Below are positions 1-6,685 of a stretch of 7,091 nt of DNA, piece by piece. This stretch comes from Flavobacteriales bacterium (GTDB lineage Bacteria > Bacteroidota > Bacteroidia > Flavobacteriales_F > PHOS-HE28). The notes beneath the pieces are model-generated. The model worked only from the letters and a program-made list of their open reading frames with translations. It ran no database searches and was not told the DNA's origin. The stretch is from assembly GCA_025455765.1 (NCBI GenBank), contig JALOLX010000060.1, positions 1 to 7,091 of the forward strand. The letters run 5' to 3'. Made by a program: the position numbers and the translations under genes. Numbering within the stretch: position 1 is the stretch's first letter; every line of letters begins with the position of its first letter.

Positions 1-961
1 TCCCGGTTGTGGCGACTACTCCATCCTGAAACAGGTGGAGACCGTGCTGAAGGAACAGGGCAAGCCCAAGGAGGAGATCGTCTTCATCAGCGGTATCGGC
101 TGCAGCTCGCGCTTCCCGTACTACCTGGATACGTACGGCATGCACAGCATCCACGGCCGTGCACCCGCCATCGTCAGCGGATTGCGTGCTGTGCGTCCCG
201 ATCTCAGCGTGTGGATGATCACCGGTGATGGCGACTCGCTCAGCATCGGCGGCAACCACCTGATCCACTTGCTGCGGCGCAACGTGGATGTGAACGTGCT
301 CCTCTTCAACAACGAGATCTACGGTCTCACGAAGGGGCAGTACTCACCCACTTCACCCGAAGGTGCCGTCACCAAGAGCACGCCCATGGGCAGTGTGGAC
401 CATCCCTTCAACCCGCTCGCGTTGTGCAAGGGGGCCGATGCCACGTTCATCGCCCGCGCCATGGACCGCGATCCCAAGCAACTGCGCGAGGTGCTGGTGA
501 AGGCCGATGCCCACCGCGGCACCAGCCTCATCGAGATCTACCAGAACTGCAACGTGTTCAACGACGGTGCGTTCGAGGTCTTCACGGAGAAAGCGACCAA
601 GCCCTTCCACACGCTCTTTGTGGAACACGGCAAGCCACTGGTGTATGCGAATGGTACCAAGGGCATCAAGCTCGATGGCATGACCCCTGTCATCGTGGAC
701 CTGTCCGATGGTAGCACCTCGTTGGACGACCTCTGGATCCACGACGAGCGCGATGGATTCAAGGCCAGCATCCTCGTGCGCCTCTTCGATGATCAGGTGC
801 ATGAGGGAGCCATGCCGCGTCCCTTTGGTGTGTTCTACATCGCCGAGCGCAGCACCGTGGAAAGTCGCATCAACGCGCAGGTGGAAGAAGCCACCGCGAA
901 GAAGGGTGTGGGCGATCTGGATGCCTTGTTGAGTGGGGGAAGGACGTGGACGATCGGGTAG
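1..961 (+). CDS. korB: 2-oxoglutarate:ferredoxin oxidoreductase, beta subunit (5' partial)
   Basis: This is the 3' portion of a gene whose start lies left of the window; the frame is read from base 2 and ends at TAG 959-961, giving 319 visible residues. The family oxidatively decarboxylates 2-oxoglutarate to succinyl-CoA with reduction of ferredoxin, in the cytoplasm, together with an alpha subunit (KorA). Visible family hallmarks are an opening PGCGDYSIL (part of the CPxCG iron-sulfur motif; base 1 is the last base of what would be a TGT Cys codon), a further conserved Cys in SGIGCSSRFPYY (about residue 34), the thiamine diphosphate/Mg motif GDGDSLSIGGNH (75-86) followed by NNEIYGLTKGQYSPTSP, and the late Cys in YQNCNVFND (about 183). 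Together these supply the four cluster ligands if the upstream Cys is present. Full-length homologues are roughly 340 residues, so about 20 N-terminal residues are missing. The alpha-subunit gene would be expected just left of the window. A pyruvate-type or other 2-oxoacid specificity cannot be excluded by eye. Confidence 0.95.
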   Translation, partial: PGCGDYSILKQVETVLKEQGKPKEEIVFISGIGCSSRFPYYLDTYGMHSIHGRAPAIVSGLRAVRPDLSVWMITGDGDSLSIGGNHLIHLLRRNVDVNVLLFNNEIYGLTKGQYSPTSPEGAVTKSTPMGSVDHPFNPLALCKGADATFIARAMDRDPKQLREVLVKADAHRGTSLIEIYQNCNVFNDGAFEVFTEKATKPFHTLFVEHGKPLVYANGTKGIKLDGMTPVIVDLSDGSTSLDDLWIHDERDGFKASILVRLFDDQVHEGAMPRPFGVFYIAERSTVESRINAQVEEATAKKGVGDLDALLSGGRTWTIG

Positions 962-962
962 T

Positions 963-985
963 TCGACAGGCATCCTGCCTTTCGA
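963..985. terminator. Hairpin between convergent genes, possible bidirectional terminator
   Basis: An inverted repeat begins 2 bases after the korB stop: TCGA (963-966) pairs with TCGA (982-985), and AGGCA (968-972) pairs with TGCCT (976-980), leaving one C:T mismatch (967/981) and a TCC loop. It is the only clear structure in the 41-base gap between korB and the converging toxin gene. There is no long T-tract on either side, so it is not a textbook intrinsic terminator; it could instead protect 3' ends or act with Rho. Confidence 0.5.
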
Positions 986-1002
986 GATACACGGATCGGC
1001 CT

Positions 1003-1302
1003 TCAGAACCAAGCACTATTGTCCGCCCGCGTATCGAGCAAGGTGATCATCAGGATCCTGTCCTGGTCGACCCGATAGACCGCCTTCACGTTGCGATGAA
1101 TGGGACCCATGCGGAGGTGCGGATGCATGGTGGATCTTGGAAAACCACCCGGATAGCGGAGGACCAGATCTTCGAACTCCATGACCAGCGTAATGAATCG
1201 ATCCGCAATACGTTCATTCCATTGGCGGCGGACGTAGTCGTGGATGCGCTCCAACTGTTCTAGCGCTTCCGGCGTCCATTCAACCCTTTGCGGACCGGCC
1301 AT
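1003..1302 (-). CDS. RelE/ParE-family toxin of a type II toxin-antitoxin pair
   Basis: A 99-residue protein of the usual size for the family. RelE/ParE toxins are small cytoplasmic proteins that either cleave mRNA on the ribosome or poison gyrase; the subclass cannot be decided here. What is visible is the family layout: an N-terminal beta-strand (RVEWTPEAL), a helical hairpin (LEQLERIHDYVRRQWNERIADRFITLVMEFEDLV, residues 15-47), a PGG turn, then C-terminal strands with basic residues (IHRNVKAVYRVDQDRILMITLLDTR, 68-92). The start is set at ATG 1300-1302 because the family begins directly before the first strand; an in-frame ATG at 1350 would add 16 residues inside the antitoxin gene. The gene overlaps the end of the antitoxin gene by 23 bases, the normal translational-coupling layout. 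It converges with korB, 41 bases away. The family call is by motif recognition, not by a search. Confidence 0.85.
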   Translation of the reverse strand: MAGPQRVEWTPEALEQLERIHDYVRRQWNERIADRFITLVMEFEDLVLRYPGGFPRSTMHPHLRMGPIHRNVKAVYRVDQDRILMITLLDTRADNSAWF

Positions 1303-1516
1303 AGCGCTTCCAAACTTCTGCCGAGGGAATGGTCCTGCCAGCGGCAGCATCGGCCAAACCGCGATCGATGGATGCCTTCTGTTCCGCAGATAGCGTGGCG
1401 TACCAGTCCTCCGCTTCGCTGGCCTTTTTCCAGTTGAGCAACGAAGCGATCATACCAGGGTCCTTCAGCTTGGTCAGCCACTCGATCAATTCGAGCTTCA
1501 TGGCGTCGGTGCTCAT
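1280..1516 (-). CDS. Antitoxin of the adjacent RelE/ParE toxin
   Basis: A 78-residue protein lying directly upstream of, and overlapping, the toxin gene. Its role would be to bind and neutralise the toxin and probably to repress the operon. The sequence has a helical first half (MKLELIEWLTKLKDPGMIASLLNWKK) and a second half, WYATLSAEQKASIDRGLADAAAGRTIP (39-64) followed by SAEVWKRYG, of the pattern 'LS-x-EQK-x-SI-x-GL-x-D-x-x-x-GR-x-x-x-x-EV' common in small Bacteroidota addiction-module proteins encoded before RelE/ParE toxins. No ribbon-helix-helix or AbrB signature is obvious, so a DNA-binding role is inferred only. The first ATG (1514-1516) is used; a second in-frame ATG (1499-1501, MKLEL) is a reasonable alternative. 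A Bacteroidota-type -7 element lies 20 bases upstream, indicating a separate promoter from the anti-sigma gene. Confidence 0.8.
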   Translation of the reverse strand: MSTDAMKLELIEWLTKLKDPGMIASLLNWKKASEAEDWYATLSAEQKASIDRGLADAAAGRTIPSAEVWKRYGRSAKG

Positions 1517-1535
1517 GGTTTCCGGTTCAGTGTCC

Positions 1536-1543
1536 CAAAGTTA
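1536..1543 (-). promoter_or_regulatory. Candidate -7 promoter element of the toxin-antitoxin operon
   Basis: Read on the - strand this is TAACTTTG, a full match to the TAnnTTTG element used by the primary sigma factor of Bacteroidota. Transcription would start near 1529, giving a leader of roughly a dozen bases before the antitoxin ATG. No convincing -33 TTG/TTTG is seen at the usual 17-23 base distance upstream (the nearest TTG is too close), which lowers confidence. It lies in the 63-base gap after the anti-sigma gene stop. Confidence 0.45.
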
Positions 1544-1579
1544 AGTAAGCAAGCACGTACCGGATCTCTCGGTGTTGTT

Positions 1580-3625
1580 TCATTCCTCTACGGGCCAACC
1601 CTCTCCCCAACACGGGAACACTACCGCCATCAGCGCATTCCTCAACGCGTAGTGTGCTTGTTTCGCCTGTTGCCGCTTCGCTTCCCGCTCCAACCACTCC
1701 AAGTGGCGCGCCTGTTCCAGCAGATCGCCGCTGACCACCGACGTTGATACCCGGATCATCCGCTTCAACGCCTCGTCTTCCGTGGGCTCCATAGTAAGCG
1801 CTATGGTGCGCTCGCCACCCACGTTCCACTGAGAGGCCGCGTACTGCTGACCATCCTTTCGCCCCATGCAGATCACATCGTACTCGAACAGGCTGTTCAG
1901 GTTCTCGGTGAAGGTGCCGTCCTTTTCCATGACGCGCTGGTAGCTGTTCAGTTCCTTCGGGATGAGGTACACGCGCAGCTCACTGAAGCTTTCCTTGCTC
2001 GCCACTTCCACCGTGATCGGGGTGTAGGTCAAGGTGGCGGTCTTGCCGCTCTTCTTGTCGGTGTATGACATGGAAGTGCGTGAAGTGGTGGCAGCCAATA
2101 CGGCCTTGTCCACGTTCCACCAGCCAGGGTTTCTTACGGGGACAACGAATGCTGCACGCGGCGGGGGCGCCGGGGTCCATGGATAGCCGAGCTGATCGTA
2201 GACTGAACGTAGGCTGGCCGTGAACTCCTGCCTGAAGCGTTCGCTGTCCTGCTGGAGGTCTTTGATTTGGCGGGCCATTTGTCGCTTGTGCGCCTCTTGG
2301 TCCGCTTCGGCTTCTTTGCGGTAGAACTCCTCTTGGGTCTTTCGCGCAGTCTCTGCATATCGTTGGCTCCACTCCGTGTATACCTTGCGCAGCCGATGCG
2401 CGGCATGCTCAGGAAGTTGCACGCGGCCATCATTGCGCTTTGCGAGGCGTGCGAACGCAGGATGTTTCACTTGCGCGTCGAGTTCGCTGAGGTTCTTGTC
2501 CAAGTTGTTCACGTAGTGGTCCAGTACCTTGGTCTCACACAAGCGGTGAATCTCACGCATGCGCTCCTCGAATTCCCGCGTAGCGAGGTTGGTGCCATTG
2601 AAGCGCGTGTTCCAAATAGCCTTGATCCTTGCGGGTTCGATACCAGTTTCTCCTGGTGGGATGTAGCCCCATGCAGCGCTGTCTTCTAGAAGACCCATGG
2701 TATCTGCCCCCCACATCACCTGCCGCTCAGTAGTTCCGTTGAATGAGTAGTACAAACTATCCGTGTAGGCCTTGTCCGTCGCGTCCTTCCCCAACTCCGC
2801 CACCTTCGCCAAGTACCCCGGCGGGTAGAAGTCCAGCGTGCTCATGTCCACAGGCACCAAGGTGTGCGCTAGTGGCTTCGGGTTGCGCCAATCCACGATG
2901 CCTTCGGCCGTCATCCCCCCTTCGTAGAGCATCATGCGCGGATCTGCATTGTCGCTGGGCACCATCACCGTCAAGGGCTTCGCTGGATCGATGCCCACGC
3001 GTTTGCCATCCATCTGTGCATCGAGGTAGAACATTCCGCCGGTCTCCAGCAGCGTATCACAGGCCGTGGTGCTTAGGCCCGCCTTCATGATGTCCACCCC
3101 ATCGATCGCTTCCAGTAAGGTGACGCGCACCGGTTTGGTGATCGCACGGCCCGCTTCATCCACAAAGGCGCCTTTGGGGATGTCCACCACCAGTCCGTTC
3201 GGTGTGATCAGCGTGGTGTCGGCCTTCGGATTGATCATCATTACCAACGCAGGCAACCCGGTACCCGCAGTATCACTCAACGTGAGCAGTTGTTCAACCT
3301 GCTCGGAATCATCGCTTACTGCTTCCATTGAACGACCGCCCTCCTTCGCCTGCATCCACCCACCCACCGCAAGGATGGCGATCACCGCCGCACCACCGAT
3401 CCCAGGCGCCCACTTGCCCCATTTGTATCTGCGGTAAGCCTTGTTCACCGCAGGCCGCAGCGCGAGGCGCTTCATACCGCCATGCAAGGCGCGCTGATCC
3501 TCCACCAGTTCGCGCAGTTCGGCATTCGTGCGGAGCCGCTCTTCAAAGGCGGCCTGTTCGCTCGCGTTGAGTTCGCCGCCGAGGTAGCGGTCCACAAGTT
3601 CCATCAGGTTCAGTTCGTCGCGCAT
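1580..3625 (-). CDS. Large single-pass anti-sigma-like protein with ZU5-like periplasmic domain
   Basis: A 681-residue protein encoded 3 bases after the ECF sigma gene stop (TGA GCG ATG), so translationally coupled. Residues 1-55 (ELVDRYLGGELNASEQAAFE and on) match the N-terminal cytoplasmic segment typical of Bacteroidota anti-sigma proteins, without the zinc-binding HxxxCxxC motif. Residues about 73-90 are a membrane helix (APGIGGAAVIAILAVGGW), preceded by basic KAYRRYKWGKW, which predicts N-in, C-out. The periplasmic part holds a ZU5-like segment (136-223: ITPNGLVVDIPKGAFVDEAG, then MKAGLSTTACDTLLETGGMF), a highly charged, probably coiled-coil region (about 350-475), a proline-rich PWTPAPPP linker (482-489), and a C-terminal beta-rich segment containing NPGWWNVDKA (499-508), reminiscent of the GWINCD motif of other Bacteroidota surface proteins. 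The last residues carry another helix rich in E, R, K and Q (636-658). The likely job is to sequester the sigma factor until an envelope signal is received. The ligand is unknown; anti-sigma function is inferred from context and the N-terminus. Confidence 0.8.
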   Translation of the reverse strand: MRDELNLMELVDRYLGGELNASEQAAFEERLRTNAELRELVEDQRALHGGMKRLALRPAVNKAYRRYKWGKWAPGIGGAAVIAILAVGGWMQAKEGGRSMEAVSDDSEQVEQLLTLSDTAGTGLPALVMMINPKADTTLITPNGLVVDIPKGAFVDEAGRAITKPVRVTLLEAIDGVDIMKAGLSTTACDTLLETGGMFYLDAQMDGKRVGIDPAKPLTVMVPSDNADPRMMLYEGGMTAEGIVDWRNPKPLAHTLVPVDMSTLDFYPPGYLAKVAELGKDATDKAYTDSLYYSFNGTTERQVMWGADTMGLLEDSAAWGYIPPGETGIEPARIKAIWNTRFNGTNLATREFEERMREIHRLCETKVLDHYVNNLDKNLSELDAQVKHPAFARLAKRNDGRVQLPEHAAHRLRKVYTEWSQRYAETARKTQEEFYRKEAEADQEAHKRQMARQIKDLQQDSERFRQEFTASLRSVYDQLGYPWTPAPPPRAAFVVPVRNPGWWNVDKAVLAATTSRTSMSYTDKKSGKTATLTYTPITVEVASKESFSELRVYLIPKELNSYQRVMEKDGTFTENLNSLFEYDVICMGRKDGQQYAASQWNVGGERTIALTMEPTEDEALKRMIRVSTSVVSGDLLEQARHLEWLEREAKRQQAKQAHYALRNALMAVVFPCWGEGWPVEE

Positions 3626-3628
3626 CGC

Positions 3629-4195
3629 TCAAGGGTGTTGGATGTGAACGACGGATCCCTGTGCGGTCAGCGCGCGGTAGCGTTTGCGGGCCTCCTCCAG
3701 ACACTTGTACTTCCTCGTCTTGGCCGCGCCCTCACCCGCCAGCCCGATGGACTTGGCTATCGTGAGTAGCGGTTCCTTCAGGAGGTAGAAGCGCTTGAGG
3801 AGTTCCAGGCACTTGTCGCCCAAGGCCAGCAAGGCGCGCTCGGCCAGACCGAAGTGCTGCTCTTCCGCGAGCAAGGCACCCAGGTCGTTCGGCTCATCGG
3901 GCGCAGCTTCCAGCTCCTGCGTGAAGCGGCCCCTTCTGCGCAGCTCCTCCTGCCAGCGGTTGCGGCAGATGGCGTACAGGTAGGTGCCGATGGAGCAGGT
4001 CAGCGTGAAGTCTCCGTCCTTCGCCTTGCCGAGCAGGATGATCAGCGCGTCCTGGAACAGGTCCTTGGCATCGGCGCGTGCGCCGCCGTGGTTCCGCACC
4101 ATACGCTCCACCTTGGGCAGGTGGGCGTAGAGCTTCACGAGGGCCTTGTGGTGCTGGCCTGTTCGCAGTTGGCTGATGATCTCCTGGTCGCTCAT
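3629..4195 (-). CDS. ECF-type RNA polymerase sigma factor
   Basis: A 188-residue sigma-70-family protein with only regions 2 and 4, the extracytoplasmic-function architecture. Region 2 spans about 15-88: RADAKDLFQDALIILL corresponds to the core-binding 2.2 helix, and TYLYAICRNRWQEELRRRGR (71-90) to the -10 melting and recognition helices. A variable linker (91-112) follows. Region 4 spans about 115-175, with GDKCLELLKRFYLLKEPLLT then IAKSIGL and AAKTRKYKCLEEARKRY forming the -35-binding helix-turn-helix; the AAKTRKYKCL ending is typical of Bacteroidota ECF groups. It directs RNA polymerase to a small regulon in response to envelope signals and is expected to be held by the membrane anti-sigma encoded 3 bases downstream. 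The start is the ATG at 4193-4195. The gene lies 60 bases after the YceI lipoprotein stop in the same orientation, so both independent and read-through transcription are possible. Target genes cannot be read from sequence alone. Confidence 0.92.
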   Translation of the reverse strand: MSDQEIISQLRTGQHHKALVKLYAHLPKVERMVRNHGGARADAKDLFQDALIILLGKAKDGDFTLTCSIGTYLYAICRNRWQEELRRRGRFTQELEAAPDEPNDLGALLAEEQHFGLAERALLALGDKCLELLKRFYLLKEPLLTIAKSIGLAGEGAAKTRKYKCLEEARKRYRALTAQGSVVHIQHP

Positions 4196-4231
4196 CGGGA
4201 TCCGTCTTTACCCTTGATGATGAACGCAAAG

Positions 4232-4242
4232 AAAGGTGACCC
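4232..4242 (-). promoter_or_regulatory. Candidate ECF -35-like element upstream of the sigma gene
   Basis: On the - strand this reads GGGTCACCTTT, lying 37 bases before the sigma-factor ATG in the 60-base intergenic gap. It resembles the AACC(TTT)-type -35 elements recognised by many ECF sigma factors, with C for the second A. The expected -10 region would fall around AAGGGTAAAGACGG, where no clear CGTC-type element in the right position is visible. Autoregulation of the sigma operon is therefore a suggestion only. Confidence 0.3.
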
Positions 4243-4255
4243 TGATCGCCGGATA

Positions 4256-5308
4256 TTAATTGGTACCCACCAGGTCGACCTTCACCCGCATCGTGTTGCT
4301 GATCGCCTGATCCCCCAGGTTATCGAAGAACGAATTCGAGCCGTATTTGATCCCGAAGCGAGTGCGGTCAAGCTCTAATGAGCCGGTCACCGTGCAGCGA
4401 TCGCCTTGCCGGGAGATCCGTGCAGGGAACTTCACGGGGTTGGTGGTTCCGCGTATCGTCAGGCTGCCCATCACGGTGCAGGTGTCGTTCACGATAGGCG
4501 TGGATCCGGTCGCGGAGAACCGGGCTTCGGTGTAGTGCTCCACATCGAAGAAGTCCGGCCCCTTCAAGTGTTCCAGCAGGTTGGCGTCCTCATGGTACAT
4601 GCTCCGCATATCGGCCACCACTTCACCATGGGTGATCGCGTTGGCGGCGAAGCGGAGGTGACCCGAGCGGACGTTCAACTGCCCGCTCAAGCTGTAGTCG
4701 CCGACCTCGCCATAGCCTGTCCATTGAAGCGAAGACCGGCCCGGTTGGAAGGTGTAGGTGACACTGTCACGCACCGCTGGCTCCACCACGGCTTCGGTCT
4801 CCACCAGTGCCGTTCCTTTCCAGCGCTTGCCGTTCGCATCCTCCACGATGTAGTACCATAGGGCATCGCCACCCGTGAGGGTTTCCTGCCGGCGCCAACT
4901 GGTGGGATCCGTGTACACGACACCGGCCTTGAGCGCCGCGCTGGGGCAATCGTAGACCTGTGCGAACTGCTCGGGCGTGTCGGCCAAGCGATGGTACCAG
5001 CCCGCATCGGTCCATACGAAACTGCCGAACTCGATCAACTTCACATCACCGACCACGGAGCGGATCGTGGTGTTGTGCTTCCACACGTACATGCTGTCCT
5101 CGAAAACGGCGTTCACCGGGTTGGGGTCGTGGGCGCCGACCAGCCCAACCGGCAAGCCGCGGAGGAGCTTCGGTAGGAGACGGTCGGCTTCAGTGTCATC
5201 GGCTTCGAGCGCGGGTGTTGGCCCGGGTGATGGGTTGCTGTTCTGCTGGCAGGCTGTCTGGAGCAGGAAGAGGATCAGAAGTGGCAGCAAGATGTTCGTG
5301 GTGCGCAT
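4256..5308 (-). CDS. YceI-family lipoprotein with an extra N-terminal domain
   Basis: A 350-residue predicted lipoprotein. The start is put at ATG 5306-5308 because it opens a clean lipoprotein signal: MRTTN, a hydrophobic stretch ILLPLLILFLL, then QTA-Cys at residue 20, followed by a flexible NSNPSPGPTPALE linker; an in-frame ATG at 5356 would put 16 polar residues before it. The C-terminal half (about 183-347) is a YceI domain, a lipocalin-like barrel that binds isoprenoid or other amphiphilic lipids in the periplasm; visible hallmarks are SLQWTGYGEVGDYSLSGQL, LLEHLKGPDFFDVEHYTEARF (244-264), GSLTIRGTTNPVKFPA (281-296) and DRTRFGIKYGSNSFFDNLGD (314-333). YceI proteins are usually 170-200 residues, so the 45-180 region (VWKHNTTIRSVVGDVKLIEF and on to KGTALVETE) is an added domain I cannot name. 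The gene is upstream of, and co-oriented with, the sigma/anti-sigma pair, which hints at an envelope role, but no functional link is proven. Confidence 0.88.
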   Translation of the reverse strand: MRTTNILLPLLILFLLQTACQQNSNPSPGPTPALEADDTEADRLLPKLLRGLPVGLVGAHDPNPVNAVFEDSMYVWKHNTTIRSVVGDVKLIEFGSFVWTDAGWYHRLADTPEQFAQVYDCPSAALKAGVVYTDPTSWRRQETLTGGDALWYYIVEDANGKRWKGTALVETEAVVEPAVRDSVTYTFQPGRSSLQWTGYGEVGDYSLSGQLNVRSGHLRFAANAITHGEVVADMRSMYHEDANLLEHLKGPDFFDVEHYTEARFSATGSTPIVNDTCTVMGSLTIRGTTNPVKFPARISRQGDRCTVTGSLELDRTRFGIKYGSNSFFDNLGDQAISNTMRVKVDLVGTN

Positions 5309-5461
5309 GGCGTGGTGTGTTGAGGATGCAAAACAGCCTCTTTCTGAAGCCTTCATCGCCCCGGAACCGGTTGTGGGACCTGCGCGATGACCCCTTGATA
5401 TTCAGTGACTCAGGAGAAAGTGGGTCGTGCCTTCCCGGGCTTTGGGACCCGACGGGATGGT
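5309..5461. other. Intergenic region upstream of the YceI gene, with two short dyads
   Basis: These 153 bases separate the AraC-type gene stop from the YceI lipoprotein start, both on the - strand. They should hold the end of one transcript and the promoter of the next. Two short palindromes are visible: TGAAG-C-CTTCA (5345-5355) and AACCGGTT (5365-5372). Several overlapping weak stems (for example GGGTC 5422-5426 with GACCC 5446-5450) sit just after the AraC-type stop but none carries a T-tract. No full TAnnTTTG promoter element is seen on the - strand, and no open reading frame here looks real. Confidence 0.4.
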
Positions 5462-6685
5462 TCAGGCCTGCGCAGCGCGTTCCACCCACTCGCTGGGAGA
5501 ACATCCTACGTGATCCCGGAACGCGCGGTTGAAGGTGGATTTGGCACTGAAGCCTGCATCCAGCGCCAGCCCCAACAAGCTCTTGGAACGGTGTTCTCCT
5601 TTGGCGATGGCAGCCTTCACCGCCTCCACGCGATAGCCGTTCACCCAGGTGAGGAAGGTGCGCCCGGTCCCGCTGTTGATCGTGGAGGATACCAGTTTGG
5701 CCGGGAGCATCACCGCTTGCGAGAGGTCCACGAGCGTGAGGTCGGGCTGGCGGTAGAGCGCCCGTTGTTCCATCACCGTGGCGATGCGCGCGAGCAGCTC
5801 GGGATCGAACCTGGCCGCTGTGGGCTGCTCGGGAAGGTCCATCACCTCCACAGGTAGGGTGGTTGGTCGAGGTTCCGCTACACCCGCTGCCTCATTCTTC
5901 GGTGGGACGGTCGTGGATGGTGCATCGGCCGCTTGCACCACACGGACCACTTCCACTTGCCGATACCCTTGCCAACCGATGGCGCAAACGATCAGCAACT
6001 TCAACACGTCAGTGGGCAGAATGATGCCGGTACTGTGGAAAGCGTCCGGCACGAGGCCGAGTGTGATCGCCACCGCGGCGAACACGGCGAAGAGCAGGAT
6101 CAAGCGATGGAGCCACTGCATCGCCACCGGACGTGTATCGGAGAATTGGGCCTCCGTGATATCACGCCAACGCTCCAAGGTGCGATGCGAAAGCAGGAGG
6201 TAGATGATCAGCCCCAGTTGGCTTCCCCAGAATAAGAAGGGCTTCAACAAAGGCTCATACGTCCCTATCCAGAACTGGTACTTGTCCGCATCGTTCAGGA
6301 AGAAGGCAGCACCGTGCACGGCAAGCTGTATCAGTCCCGGAGCCATGTGCGCAAGGCGGCCCCACCAAGCGGGTAGGCGATGGTCCAGCATGCGCAGCAC
6401 ATAGAACCACAGCAAGGGTCCGATCAGTAATTGCCCATTGATGGGGATGAAGTAGAGCCATTGGTTGCGTTCGTACACGCCCGCTTCCAGCAACAGGTTG
6501 TGGGTGAGCGAACCCATGAACACCACCACCAGTGCGCTCAGCCATTGGTTGGCCGATCGGTGCTTCCGCTGCGCAAGCAGGATACCCAGGGTGAGGACAC
6601 CTGAGATGAGCGCGATGAGCAGCAATGCGATGGCCACGGGCCGAAGGTCGGAAGTCTGCGCGTGCGGTACATCGCATCCGAACAC
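5462..6685 (-). CDS. Seven-transmembrane protein fused to an AraC-type DNA-binding domain
   Basis: With the chosen start this is 407 residues. The N-terminal half carries seven hydrophobic helices (about 17-37, 46-66, 76-97, 107-129, 148-166, 190-211 and 218-240), then a soluble linker rich in P, T and A, and a C-terminal AraC/XylS helix-turn-helix domain of about 90 residues (about 318-407), with LVDLSQAVMLPAKLVSSTIN for the first helix-turn-helix and LGLALDAGFSAKSTFNRAFRDHVGCSP for the second, the signature part. This 7TM-AraC arrangement is common in Bacteroidota and is thought to act as a membrane-bound sensor-regulator; ligand and targets are unknown. The start is uncertain: the open frame extends to 6823 with ATG codons at 6764-6766 and 6761-6763, but these overlap the start of the divergent gene and the extra stretch uses codons (AGA, AGG, GGA, TTA, AAA) unlike the rest. 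GTG 6683-6685 gives a short leader before helix 1 and has GGGGA just upstream. Confidence 0.85.
   Translation of the reverse strand: MFGCDVPHAQTSDLRPVAIALLLIALISGVLTLGILLAQRKHRSANQWLSALVVVFMGSLTHNLLLEAGVYERNQWLYFIPINGQLLIGPLLWFYVLRMLDHRLPAWWGRLAHMAPGLIQLAVHGAAFFLNDADKYQFWIGTYEPLLKPFLFWGSQLGLIIYLLLSHRTLERWRDITEAQFSDTRPVAMQWLHRLILLFAVFAAVAITLGLVPDAFHSTGIILPTDVLKLLIVCAIGWQGYRQVEVVRVVQAADAPSTTVPPKNEAAGVAEPRPTTLPVEVMDLPEQPTAARFDPELLARIATVMEQRALYRQPDLTLVDLSQAVMLPAKLVSSTINSGTGRTFLTWVNGYRVEAVKAAIAKGEHRSKSLLGLALDAGFSAKSTFNRAFRDHVGCSPSEWVERAAQA

Noticed and set aside
218..229. Twelve-base perfect palindrome ATCACCGGTGAT
   Set aside because: It lies within the conserved ITGDGD thiamine-binding motif of korB and is explained by coding.
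353..1012. A 219-codon open frame on the - strand, antisense to korB
   Set aside because: It lies opposite a strongly conserved enzyme gene, has no recognisable domain, and long antisense frames are expected in GC-rich coding DNA.
3854..4378. A 174-codon open frame on the + strand, antisense to the sigma factor and the end of the YceI gene
   Set aside because: It is the reverse complement of two well supported genes; its composition (rich in L, A, V, H and Q) looks like a shadow and shows no domain.
5196..5504. A 102-codon - strand open frame across the intergenic region before the YceI gene
   Set aside because: It overlaps the signal-peptide coding part of the YceI gene in another frame and has no recognisable protein features.
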